From Sisyra terminalis (lineage: Eukaryota; Arthropoda; Insecta; Neuroptera; Sisyridae): a DNA stretch of 64,000 bases. The stretch lies in the NCBI GenBank assembly GCA_958496175.1, contig OY292279.1, forward strand, positions 2,170,001 through 2,234,000, given 5' to 3'. The translations under genes and the position numbers were made by a program. Below are positions 11,065 to 21,800 of the stretch, in pieces (the first letter of the stretch is position 1; every line of letters starts with the position of its first letter). Below the pieces are notes generated by a model that was not told the origin of the DNA, made no database searches, and saw only the letters and a program-made list of their open reading frames with translations.

Positions 11065-11973
11065 TTATCCTTTTTTGGGAGCTATAATCCCTTCCAATTG
11101 TCCTTTGAGTTGTTGGTTGGTCTTTTTTAGAAGTTGCACCTCTTCATTGTGGCGACGCTCTTCAGTGGCACGTTGTTCATTGTTGCGACGTTCGGCCAAT
11201 TCCGATTTGGAACGTTGTTCGATCAATTGCCGTTCTAAATTGGTTTTTTCTTCACGTAATTTATCGACACTTTCTTCCAAATCGGCTTTGCCTTGTTCCG
11301 ACTAAAAAATTAAACAATTATTTTGACTTTTAAATGCAAATTATTTGTTATACTAGTAAGGCTTTTCGCATTCCAAAAGCAACGCTGGATATGTATAAAG
11401 TTTGATATGCTTCCATGGTCATTCGAAGTTCATCACGAACTCGCAATAAAAGCAATCCACGTTCCGCGCAATTTATCGTAACTTGTCGTATAATTTCATC
11501 TAAAATTTAACGAAATTAATCAGGGGGGGTTACACTTAATCGGAAAGGTCAGGCCAGACCGAAACATTGGGTGTAGAGTTGGCGGCGCACCGGACAAATT
11601 CCCGTTTCGCGGGCTTGGCGTTGATGTAAACGCATGTCGAGTTGTTCCTGCAAGTTGATAACATCTAGCCGGGTGGCCGGATTTGTGGAGACTTGTTGCC
11701 GCCAAAATTGGCCGTCCTCTTCCCACTCGATCGGCGGCAAAATTGTGTTGAGAATTTCGTCAACTTCGCGACGTACATCGGCGGTGGGCGGTGCAGATTT
11801 GGCCCGCACTCCACCGACGACGGCTGCCTCCTCCTACGCAAATCGTTCAGGTGCATATTGTCGAGACAATTATTTGTACAGGTGCCTACCTTCTTTTCTG
11901 CATGGCTGGTCACTAAAATTGGATTGTCATATTTGATTAGGGTGTCGGCTTGGGCTAGGACTCTTTCCGTCAT
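11065..11973 (-). CDS. DNALI1: Axonemal dynein light intermediate polypeptide 1 (p28 light chain)
   Basis: Four minus-strand exons, 11973-11890, 11833-11560, 11499-11354 and 11301-11065, give 246 residues (human DNALI1 is about 258). Conserved blocks appear in order: LIKYDNPILV near the start, EILNTILPPIEW, TRLDVINLQEQLD, RQARETGICPVRR, YTQCF joined to DEIIRQVTINCAERGLLLLR, SSVAFGMRKAL, then a long coiled coil ending in NQQLKGQLEGIIAPKKG. The family binds inner-arm axonemal dynein heavy chains, so in an insect it is expected in sperm and chordotonal cilia. Each junction restores a conserved block, which supports the splice calls; the exon 2 donor (GTCTGG) is weaker than the others. The start is the first ATG of the frame. 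Confidence 0.94.
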
Positions 11974-12558
11974 TAATTTTTTTTTTAATTTGACAATGCA
12001 ATCAAGATTTCCCTATGAAACGACTCGAATAAATCGATTGTAAAATATGTTTACCAATTACCTTGGCTACCAGTAAATAAAATATCATTGCTTGGATTTC
12101 AACGAGGATATTTGAATCAATCAAAAGGTATCCTTCATAGGTGACCATTTAAATTTTAAATAAATTTTTAATTCAATGACGCTAATTGTTGGCGTATAGA
12201 CAACCATTTTTGCGTAGATGTAATGCGGATCACATATGCACTTAAATAGTTGAATGAATAATTTAATGATGGCATTCATTCTCTAAAAGTACAAATTTAG
12301 GCAAAAATAAATCCAAAAATGAAATCACCCATTAAAACAATAAAGTCAAAATTGCAATAATTGGTGTTCTGTTGATTTTAAATCAATGATATAATCAGCC
12401 TCAAAAGTATCAACGTTTTGACGGCCAGTGTGCAAATTTTAAGTGAAAATCAATTAATTAGCAAAGAAAATATCAAAAAAAATGCATTTTGAACATCACT
12501 TAAGCCACTTAAGCTTACTAAATGTGGTAACAATTGAAATTAATAGGTTGGCTCAAGT
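11974..12558. other. AT-rich intergenic, includes partial copy of a dispersed repeat
   Basis: Nothing coding is seen. About 12372-12470 carries a block ('tttaaatcaatgatataatc' onward) that recurs near 13676 and 14188 and belongs to the tandem duplication described there. Confidence 0.4.
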
Positions 12559-12714
12559 CAAGGTTTATAAATTACACAGGTTGCCCCATTAGAAGAAAAA
12601 AATATGACGTCATACGAAGGGTTTTGAAATTTGAATTAGTCTGAAGATATGTACGAATTTCTTCTGGATACGTCACGTGGCGCATGAGACCACCTGTGTA
12701 TTTTATAAACCTTG
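12559..12714. mobile_element. MITE with CAAGGTTTATAAA termini (copy 1)
   Basis: A 156-bp non-coding element with near-perfect terminal inverted repeats, CAAGGTTTATAAATTACACA at the left and its complement with few changes at the right. Flanking 9-mers ggctcaagt and ggctcaacg match at 7 of 9 positions. It is about 85-90 percent like the copy at 29488-29636, whose 9-bp target duplication is perfect. It sits in the left end of a palindromic element that continues at 12724. Confidence 0.8.
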
Positions 12715-12723
12715 GGCTCAACG

Positions 12724-12925
12724 ACAATCTGACAACGTTGCATTTTCGACTTTGTTTTTAATTTAATTCGCGATTTTTTTGATGATTTAATTCCAATATG
12801 GTATAATTCTCTCTTTTGTGGTTAAATTTTTAATTATGAACCGATTTAATTGCGAATTAAATTAAAAAAAAAATCGAAAATGCAACATTGCCAGATTGTG
12901 GGTGTGCTAAAGTACACATGAGTCT
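12724..12925. mobile_element. Palindromic hAT-like MITE, left end interrupted
   Basis: The inverted arms 'acgttgcattttcgac' ... 'tcgaaaatgcaacattg' surround a short middle, and the right end 'gctaaagtacacatgagtc' matches the complete copy at 23473-23681. The left outer end (ggctcaagtgtac...) is missing; only ggctcaagt remains, on the far side of the 12559-12714 MITE. This implies a nested insertion with a small deletion. Confidence 0.7.
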
Positions 12926-13255
12926 AAAAAAGGAAACTAATATTGATAAATTGGAGGAATTAAAAATCATTCGAAATCAAGGATTGTTCTTTAGGGCCTT
13001 TAGGACCTTCTTCAATAAAAATACGCAGGTAATATATGAGATTAATTTTCGGTATTAAGCTAAAACTTATCTCCCTAAATCTAATGCGGTAATGTTTTCG
13101 GAGATATTCCTCAAACATGATGAAACATGACCTCGTGTCATTTATAAAATTAGGTTAGTTTTTTATCAGTATTGATAATTGAAATTGCTTAAGCTAAATT
13201 AACTAAATATTTTTGATCTTAATAGAAAAAATAATTGGGAAATGCAAATTTGTAC

Positions 13256-14288
13256 TTTAGATTTAATAAAATAAGGTTTCCAACTCTTTGTTGTAATTCC
13301 AACTCTTTGTTGAAAACATAAAAAACTGGTAACATTTATAAGTCTAATGTTAACATTATACCACTTAATTTCTATTTGAATTTTTAGATGTTTTACCAAT
13401 TAAATTTGGATCAAATTGGTATAAGTACTTGAAGAATAATAAATATTTAATAAAAAGCAACCGAAATACAATACTGTTATAGTTAAATCGGTATAAAATG
13501 GATAACCAGGACTCATTGGGTTTTTGTATACTAAACTACTGTTTTATATTATTTCACTAAATATTTGTCCTATTTTTAGGTGAATAGAATATCCCTAAGT
13601 ATAAGAGGGACCGGAAAGTATTGTCCTTTTTTCCATATACAATTAAAACACAAAATTTTGTTACAACTATTGATTTTAAATCAATGATATAATCAGCCTC
13701 GATAGTATCAACGTTTTGGCGTCTAGTGTACAAATTTTAAATGCCATATTAGTAAAAATCAATTAATTACTAAGGACGAAACTTAAGATTTAATAAAAAG
13801 AGATTTCCAACTCTTTGTTGTGATTTAAAAACATAAAAATTGGTAATATTTATGAGTCCAATGTTAATATTATACCACTTAATTTCTATTTGAATTTTTA
13901 GATGTTTTACCAATTAAATTTGGATCAAATTGATATAAGTACTTAAAGAACAACAAATATTTTATAAAAAGCTCCCGAAAATACAGTAATATTAAAGCTA
14001 AATCGCTATAAAATGGATAACCAGAACTCATTGCCCATTGGGTTTTTGTATACCAAATTAATGCTTAATATTATTTCATTAAATACTTGTTCTATTTTTT
14101 AGGTGAAAAGAATATCCCTAAGTATTAGAGGAACCGTAAAGTATTGTCCTTTTTTCAATATACAATTAAATTGTTACAATTATTGATTATAAATCAATGA
14201 TATAATCAGCTTCAATAGTATCAACATTTTGGCATCTACTGTGCATATTTTTAATGCCATATTAGTAAAATTCAATTGATAAGCAAGG
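13256..14288. repeat. Tandem duplication, two ~515-bp units
   Basis: Unit 1 (about 13256-13790) and unit 2 (about 13791-14288) share 'ttccaactctttgttg', 'ccacttaatttctatttgaa', 'ttttaccaattaaatttgga', 'ggataaccag.actcattg', 'aatatccctaagtat' and 'tttaaatcaatgatataatc' in the same order, with about 10-15 percent divergence. Unit 1 contains an extra small internal repeat of 'ttccaactctttgttg'. The final block has a third copy near 12372. No coding content is visible. Confidence 0.75.
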
Positions 14289-14329
14289 ATGAGTTATGGC
14301 TGGGCAGTTAAAAAACACGTGGGAGGCAA

Positions 14330-14825
14330 TTTCATCTCCCAGAATATCCATAAAACATGCATATCTTCGAATTTGGTAAAAGCAATTATATGTTTTGCTA
14401 TTAGTATGCTTTGCTCGTACCCTTACTTTTATATTTTCGTAATATTTTAAAAACTCAAGGGTTAATTTATTGTTATTTAATATTTTAGCAAGATAACATT
14501 CTGCTTTTGATATTTGATAAGTGCCAGTATTTAATATTTTAAGGTCAGTTTACCTCAGCTCTGGAAAATCCATTACACTAGTTGAAGATAATTTCATAAA
14601 TAGTTATCAAAGCTGATTCAAGCACTCATTTTTAATTAATTCTTGCCATGTATTTTACTGATTTTCATGCTCTTTTATAAACGCAATAATTGTATCGAAA
14701 AGTTTGACATCAGCGTTCAATATTCTACCAAAAGTGTTATTTAAAAATTCAGTTATTTTGCCCAATGATTTTGCCATTGATAGATGCTAGTTGTCCAGAA
14801 CATTATGTAATAAATGGCATTTTTT
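14330..14825 (-). pseudogene. Decayed DDE-type transposase C-terminal region
   Basis: Read on the minus strand, several stop-interrupted segments resemble the C-terminal half of the DDE_Tnp_4-like transposases that are common in arthropod genomes. The best stretch, from about 14572 down to 14380, contains MDFPEL, then NTGTYQISKAE and VRVRAKHTNSKTYN, which match the family's 'DFP.L', 'GxYQL' and 'VRVQSRHxxSKTY' blocks as I remember them. Upstream, KSLGKITEFLNN (about 14760) is plausible family sequence. At least five in-frame stops rule out function. The SWIM-like cysteine motif expected after the last block is not visible. Family assignment is by memory of motifs and so moderate. Confidence 0.45.
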
Positions 14826-15639
14826 ACCAGAAGTAATATAAAGCTTCAATAGTCCAACATACTAAAGTTACAATTCTGCTTCTTCAAATAAAATTACTGT
14901 AGTCGAATGCCATAAAACTGCATATTATTTCTAGTGATATTTCATAGTTAATTTGTAGGTAAACATATTGTATCGACAATTAAAAATTTTAAGAACATAT
15001 GATGATAGATATAGAGTATATAGGTGTTAATATAAGATTAATTAATAATTGATATCCATTCATATATCCTTAATTAATTCTTATTTTTTTAAACTATGTT
15101 CCACCAATTTAACCATTTTGTAACTTTAAAATATGATAGCTAATTAGTCAACATATAAAAAACCACCCCCAAAAAATATACTTCTCGTTTTTTTACAGTT
15201 TCCAATATTGCAAAAACTCCCAAAAAAATGTCCTGCCAGCCAATGGTTGTAAATATATAAATTTAATTGAGGAAAAAAAGCTTGTGAATTATTAGAATCA
15301 CTTCCCATATCAACCCGCAGCATCCCTCGATGTACCAATTATAACTTACATTTTGAGAAAATTTGCTCTACCTCTAAAAACCACTACATGATCATAACAA
15401 TGAAGTATTGACAGTTAGTGGGGCTATTGTATTGATTGTTGGAAAAGCTTTTTTCTTACGGTTGCAGGTATGTTACTGATGTAAGAAAAAGATAAAAAAT
15501 TTAAAGCGGATTATATATCGTGGCAAAATTTCAGAAAAATCGATGCAAAACTTTTTGAGCTTTTGCAATCTACCCAAACCAAAACATAACAATTTTATAT
15601 ATGTAGATAAACGATATATTATTCATTGTTTATTTAAAT
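14826..15639. other. AT-rich intergenic, nothing identified
   Basis: No credible coding frame, RNA gene or repeat unit was recognised. Short frames exist but have no family features and no compatible splice context. Confidence 0.4.
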
Positions 15640-15805
15640 CAGAGGTGGCCAACCCACAAAATGCATCAGACTTTTATCAAATATATACATTTTATAATGA
15701 CCAAAGTAGTGAAAACCAATATAATAAATATCTAAATTTAGTATGGAAAATTTGAGATATAACTTCAAAAGTGGCCCACAATATCATTTGGGTTGGCCCC
15801 CTCTG
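15640..15805. mobile_element. hAT-type MITE, CAGAGGTGGCCAACCCA termini
   Basis: A 166-bp element bounded by CAGAGGTGGCCAACCCA and the complementary TGGGTTGGCCCCCTCTG (one or two differences). The flanking 8-mers atttaaat and atttagaa match at 6 of 8. The CAGAGG start and 8-bp duplication are typical of hAT elements. No transposase is present. Confidence 0.8.
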
Positions 15806-16557
15806 ATTTAGAATATTCTGACTTTTCGATATCGTAAAAAAGAACATAGATATTCAATTAAAAGGTCCAATTTATATCCAACTAATAGATGTCCGTTTAT
15901 TTATATTAATCGACCTTTTTTTGAATGCTACTTTTATTTTTAATAATTAAATGTAAATAGGCAACCTAATCTTCCAAAGAAAAATTATTTGAACTTGATT
16001 ACAAAGTTTCTATCAAATCATTAAAGCTGTCTTCAGATTGGAACCATAAATGAAATCAAAATAAAATATTGCTTCAACTATTTAGATTAAACTTGTTGAT
16101 GACCTTCTTTTATACTTTTATTTTGACAAAACATTAAGATGTACCTGGCATCAAAATATTATCGAAATTGATTAACCGGTTCTTGAATTATACAATAAAA
16201 TTCAGGTAGAAAAATATATATCGAAAAAATCTAAATTCCAAGCTGGTGATAAAATTGCAAAGAATTTCTACCTGATCTCAACGGGTGGTATAAATTAACA
16301 TTGAAGGCCAAAATGTGAGAAAAAGGTAATTCAAAAGTGTCACTAATGGCTTCAGAAAGAGGTGTTAATGGGATTATAATTGACAACAAATTATAAATAC
16401 CTCAAACTGGTTTCAAATTCCTTAAACGACATATTTAAAGCTGCCAATCTCTTATTTTGACCTTCAAGCTTGTACTATGTTATTTTATTCACCACTTGAG
16501 TATATATTTGAATTTTTCGTATATATATATATATAAATAATTTATTTCGTATATATA

Positions 16558-17200
16558 CACTAGACTGGGCCAAAAAAATCGACTATTTTTTTAAAAGTAT
16601 ATATCGAAAATATTGTTCAAGGTGGTAAAAATAAAATATCGGGAACATTTGAGCCCTTGATATTAATATTAAGAGGTCTATATCGTCTATATCATCTTTA
16701 ATTTCGATTTTTGATTAGTGCTTTCATTCTTTGCGTCAATGCTGTCAAACTATCAAGGTAAAAAAAATCATCTGCACATATTTTAATAGAAAATTAAATT
16801 CCCTACAAAAAAAGATATCTGAAAACTTCACATTTTGATATAATTTTTAGATTTATCATCTTTATTTTGAAATTTTGTAACTAACGAACAAATAAATATA
16901 TAGAAATGAACATTATAGATTCTTGAAGAGAATTTAATGCTCTACAAAAAAGGTAAGATAACGTTTTTATATAAAATCACTTTTTCAAAAGTTATTCACA
17001 ATTAAAGTTGAAGGAAAAATTAAATTACTGTTTTTTAAATATTGCTAATTAGCAAGATATATATGTGACCCACAGTACATATATGTAAACAAAGTTGCCT
17101 ATACGTTACCAATTCGGGTTGAATTAAAATCTTTGATTTATTTGCTTAATTAATTGATATAAGGCTGGAAACGATTCATAAAAGAATGACATAAATCGAA
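16558..17200. mobile_element. Foldback-family fragment (ACTAGACTGGGCC terminus), copy 1
   Basis: Begins with the terminus 'actagactgggccaaaaa' and continues through 'attaatattaagaggtcta', 'gcgtcaatgctgtc', 'ctacaaaaaaggta' and 'aaaagttattcacaattaaa'. The same order is found in the 29.3-30.8 kb element. Unlike that copy, nothing is inserted between the 'gagccct' and 'attaatattaagagg' blocks, so this copy shows the uninterrupted state. No right terminus was identified. Confidence 0.65.
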
Positions 17201-17970
17201 TATTTTCTTTAGCATATTTAAGTCCCCTTGATAATAGCATTGAATGGCTACAATCAGGTCTACAAATATGCGAATTTTAACCAAATATATTTTTGAGTGG
17301 ACTTTGAAATAAGAACCGAGAACAATTGGGCGCTTTCAGGGAAATCCTTTGTCTTTTATTAAATTTAGGAAAATCATTATGACCAACTGTGACGAATTTC
17401 GAGATCCAATCACCGTTAAATTTACAATTAAAATTTGGACTATCAAAAATATTTTACTACGATTCAACCGCCGTTCTTTTTTTATAAATTTAAACTTATA
17501 CACCTGTTGAACAATTCATTAGATCTGCGAGTAAAACAATTAAAGAAATGGTAAATTAGTAACTTTAAATCTACTTTTAGTCCACTCGAAATCATCTAGA
17601 TCACCTGATTTGATACTGGGAAACAAGAAGTATGGATCCAAGAAATCCAAACGGTATAGGCTTAGTTCTCTTATCTGTCACTAACAGCGCTAATATTCAC
17701 CAAATACCAAAGGTCACTAAGTTTTTAAGAAGGTATTCCAATTTGCATTTTGACTTCAAATAAACTGATACAAAATTAGTTCCCTAAAATTTAAACTACA
17801 TATTTATAATACATATTTCGGATGTTTGGTAGCATTTTTTGCTAATAAAAATTAAACTTTATTTTTTAGATTACGTGTAAAACCATTGTACTTTTCAACT
17901 GCAAAGTTTCACAGGTGCTTTGGCACTGAATAAGAAACATTCTACCAAATCTTTTGGAATAATCAAGCCT
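17201..17970. other. AT-rich intergenic, nothing identified
   Basis: No coding frame or recognisable repeat was found between the two direct copies of the foldback-family fragment. Confidence 0.35.
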
Positions 17971-18345
17971 CAGACATTGATATAATTTTTAGATTTATCT
18001 TCTTCATTTTGGAAGTTTGTAACTAACGAACAAATAAATATATAGCAATGATCAATATAGATTCTTAAAGGAAATTTAATGTTCTACAAAAAAGATCTTA
18101 TAACGTTTTTACATAAAATCATTTTTTCAAAAGTTATTCACAATTAAAGTGAAAGGAAACATTTAATTATTATTTTTTAAATATTGCTTAATTAGCATGA
18201 TGTATATATGACCAGCAGTACATGTACGTTAAACATTGTTGCCTATACGCTACCAATTGGAGTTGTTGAATTAAAATCTTTAATTTATTTACTTAATTAA
18301 TTGATATAAGGCTGGAATCGATTCAAAAAAGAATGACACATAAAA
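17971..18345. repeat. Second direct copy of the foldback-family fragment
   Basis: About 370 bp repeats 16845-17190 in the same orientation. Shared blocks are 'tttttagatttatc', 'cgaacaaataaatatatag', 'aaaagttattcacaattaaa' and 'ttaattgatataaggctgga'. It starts inside the element and has no terminus. Confidence 0.7.
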
Positions 18346-18864
18346 CCATACAATTTCAAGAAAGTACGATAAATTTTTGAATGCTGTAAAATTACTTTTT
18401 GGCATTTTTCTGTAAGCTGTTGTTATTTGTCTTATACATTATCTTCCAATTGATAATTTTGTTTGGTTTTTTTTTCCAACGTGGTCGTATAATCCCCCAC
18501 AGTCCCCCGTTCTTCAGTCGCACCGCACCAATGAACTTGTTATTCTATTTATTAATTTTTTTTTTCCAATACAAACTGGACTTGATCCGAAATACTTAAT
18601 TGGGTCTGCATCTCCATAATAATTAGATATAGTCTACCACCGATTGTGAGGCCTTTCGACCTTGGTAAACATTAGCGGACCTCTACGTTAATTTGATAAA
18701 CTAAAGCCTAAAGGGTTATAACATTTCAAGATATCAAAATTGTTTTTCCACTTAATCTCAACGCAAAAAAAAACAACAACCACTTAACATATAGACAAGA
18801 TTCATCTTAAATTCTTCGCATTATTTTTCAATCGTTTTAGTAAAGTACTTGGCTTATAAGCGAT

Positions 18865-20885
18865 ATGGCATCCAGTGGGAATTTAGGTAATGTTTTTTCG
18901 GTCTATTATTTGTTTGGTAAAAGTTATAACTTTCATATTTTTTAGCGTTATTGAGTGTCTCGAATAAAGAAGGATTGGTTCCTTTGGCGAAAAAATTGAG
19001 TAACCTTGGCTTAACCTTGATCGCGTCCGGAGGTACGGCAAAATCGTTGCGGGATGCCGGCTTGAAAGTGAAGGATGTCTCCGACATCACCGGAGCACCG
19101 GAAATGCTTGGTGGCCGCGTTAAAACTTTACATCCGGCCGTCCACGGTGGTATCCTTGCCAGGTGAACAACATATTATCACATGAAATTATTTCTAAATT
19201 TTTTCGTTCAACACATTTTTAGAAAAATTCCGTCCGATTTGTCCGATTTGGCGAAACAAAACTACGAAATGATTCGCGTGGTTGTTTGCAATCTTTATCC
19301 ATTTGTCGATACTGTATCGAAACCAAACGTATCTTTAGAGGATGCCGTCGAAAATATCGATATTGGAGGAGTTACACTTTTACGGGCGGCTGCTAAAAAC
19401 CATGCCAGAGTAACGATATTGTGCGATCCAAACGATTATAGTCGAGTGCTTGAGGAAATGGAAAAGTCTGATAGTAAAGACACAAACGAAACAACTCGTC
19501 AATTGTTGGCACTAAAAGCTTTCACTCATACCTCTGAATACGACGTGGCCATCAGTGATTACTTTCGTAAACAATTTGCTCCGGGAGTTGCCCAATTAAC
19601 GTTACGTTATGGAATGAATCCACATCAGAAACCAGCCCAACTTTTTACCACTTTATCGAAGTTGCCGTTAACTGTCGTAAATGGATCACCTGGTTTTATC
19701 AATCTATGTGATGCCCTCAACGGATATCAATTGGTCAAAGAGTTGAAAAAAGCATTGCATCTACCAGCAGCCACCAGTTTTAAACATGTTTCTCCAGCAG
19801 GAGCTGCTGTTGCCAATCCATTATCATTAGATCAAGTATTCCCATCAAATATTATTAATTCTTGAATCCCTCAATAAAAATTGTTAATTCTTTTAGGCCA
19901 AACTTTGTATGGTTGATGATTTATTCGATAAACTAACTCCGATTGCCACGGCATATGCCAGAGCTCGGGGAGCTGATCGAATGTCTTCATTCGGTGATTT
20001 TGTGGCCCTGAGTGATGAATGTGATGAAATCACTGCAAAAATCATCTCCAGAGAAGTATCCGACGGAATTATAGCTCCGTCGTATTCGAATGCCGCGCTT
20101 GATTTACTAAAAAAGAAAAAGAATGGATCCTATTGTATTTTAACGATGGATTCATCGTATGAACCGGATCCGATTGAAAGAAAAACTTTATATGGTCTCC
20201 AATTGGAACAGCAACGCAATAATGCTGTTATTGATAAATCCCTGTTTGCTAATGTTGTCACTCGTAATAAAACACTTCCGGAATCGGCCGTTCGGGATTT
20301 AATTGTTGCAACAATTGCCCTGAAATATACGCAAAGTAATTCGGTGTGTTATGCCCGTGACGGGCAAGTGATTGGCATTGGTGCTGGACAACAATCACGA
20401 ATTCATTGCACTCGATTGGCCGGCGATAAGGCCGATAATTGGTGGCTGCGTTTACATCCCAATGTCACCGCGATGAAGTTCAGACCTGGTGTTAAACGGG
20501 CGGAAATATCCAATTGTATTGATAATTATGTGAATGGATCAATCGGCAAGGATATGGACATGGAGACGTTTGTTTCGAAGGTGGAAAATGTGCCGGCGCC
20601 ACTGACGGAAAATGATAAGGAAGAGCATTTGAAGAAGTTGTCGGAAGTGGCGTTGGCGTCGGACGCCTTTTTCCCGTTCCGGGATAATATAGATCGGGCT
20701 CGTTTAGTAAGTCTGATTTTGGAAAATATCGGTGAAATGTAACACTAATTGATTACAATTTTTAGAGTGGGGTATCATATATTGGAAGTCCTGCAGGTTC
20801 GACCAACGACCAAGCCGTTATTGATGCCTGTAATGACCATGGAATCGTTTTGGCTCATACTAATCTCCGATTATTCCATCATTAA
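18865..20885 (+). CDS. ATIC: Bifunctional purine biosynthesis protein PURH (AICAR transformylase / IMP cyclohydrolase)
   Basis: Five exons (18865-18886, 18946-19162, 19223-19835, 19897-20706, 20766-20885; introns 59-61 bp) give 593 residues, against 592 in human. The N-terminal MGS-like IMP cyclohydrolase domain shows [36 protein letters not shown] and NLYPF. The C-terminal transformylase domain has the catalytic [11 protein letters not shown] (Lys/His at about 266/267, as in human), [69 protein letters not shown] and the terminal HTNLRLFHH. The enzyme performs the last two steps of de novo IMP synthesis in the cytosol. The first exon codes only seven full codons; its join restores the expected N-terminus. 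No defect is visible. Confidence 0.96.
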
Positions 20886-20941
20886 ACTAGGAAATTAAAT
20901 ATTTTATACATTTGCTTTTGAAAAATTTACTCTCATATAAA

Positions 20942-20947
20942 AATAAA
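20942..20947 (+). terminator. Poly(A) signal of ATIC
   Basis: AATAAA begins 57 bp after the ATIC stop codon, followed by a T-rich stretch. Confidence 0.55.
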
Positions 20948-21402
20948 ACATATTTTTGTTGTGTTATGGGTTTTTATTGAAACGGAAAACGTAAATTTCA
21001 ATCTTAGGTTATATATTAAAAGAAACGTGGATTAAGTTAGTGGCAAAAGTTAATATGTTCACAATAAAACTTTAATTTCCTTTAAAAATCCAGAAGAACC
21101 CACTTCTTTTGTGTGTTCGAGCGGTGAACCGCTCCCAGGCTCCACGATATTCTATACTATTGCATAATTTAACGATTTTCACAAACCAATTTTTAATTGC
21201 AACCAAAGATTAAGATTAAATCCACCTCAAAATCATGTAATAATCCGCTCTAGAGTTGCATAAATTATGCAATCGGTACAATTCCCTCATGTAGATATTA
21301 AACTCTATTCACTAAAAACGGCCAGATGTATTAATCAATACACCAGTGATAAGTTGCATCAGCTGCAGCATCCCGGACCAATTTTACTCGTAGAAAAAAA
21401 AA
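20948..21402. other. Intergenic; small hairpin near 21118
   Basis: No gene is seen. A perfect inverted repeat gagcggt-ga-accgctc lies at about 21118-21133; its role is unknown. The 3' part must contain the promoter of the small membrane protein gene. Confidence 0.35.
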
Positions 21403-21800
21403 ATGGACACAAATAACGAAAAAAACCACACGGAATACAAAAATCAAAACGGCAAAATTCCCGACAAATGTAAGAAAATAATTGCACCGAAAAAGTTGAT
21501 TTTTGGGTTAATTTTTTGCGTTCTCCAGGTAACGATGGCGGCGCGGATTCGGTGGAAGAAATGCGAGCACGACTCAATGCCATGAAGCAGCTGATGCGTG
21601 AAAAGAATAACGCGGCCGCCAATATTTTAAACGCTGAAACGCCAACCCGTCGACCCACTGCCGGCATTATCGACGGTTCGTTTCTCAGTGCGATTTTTAT
21701 GTTTGTCTTGCTGGGAGTTATCGGTTGTGGGGCATTGACGTTTTACAGTTTATATAAGGCAGTCGTGAAAAAGTATCAAACGCGCCACGATGAGCTTTAA
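21403..21800 (+). CDS. Small single-pass membrane protein, family not recognised
   Basis: Exons 21403-21469 and 21529-21800 (59-bp GT-AG intron, phase 1) give 112 residues. Reading through the intron would add a Cys/Leu-rich patch but meets no conserved features, while splicing gives a smooth hydrophilic N-terminus. Residues about 28-55 (VEEMRARLNAMKQLMREKNN) form a short coiled coil. One transmembrane helix (about 78-100, LSAIFMFVLLGVIGCGALTF) is followed by a short basic, likely cytosolic tail KAVVKKYQTRHDEL. The layout suggests an ER or mitochondrial tail-anchored-like protein, but I do not recognise a family. Two ATGs in the second exon could serve as alternative starts. Confidence 0.7.

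Noticed and set aside
15543..15755. 70-codon plus-strand frame
   Set aside because: It runs into the hAT MITE at 15640-15805 and has no coding character.
18399..18599. Hydrophobic 66-codon frame before ATIC
   Set aside because: Poly-T-driven Phe/Leu content, no splice context or conserved features.
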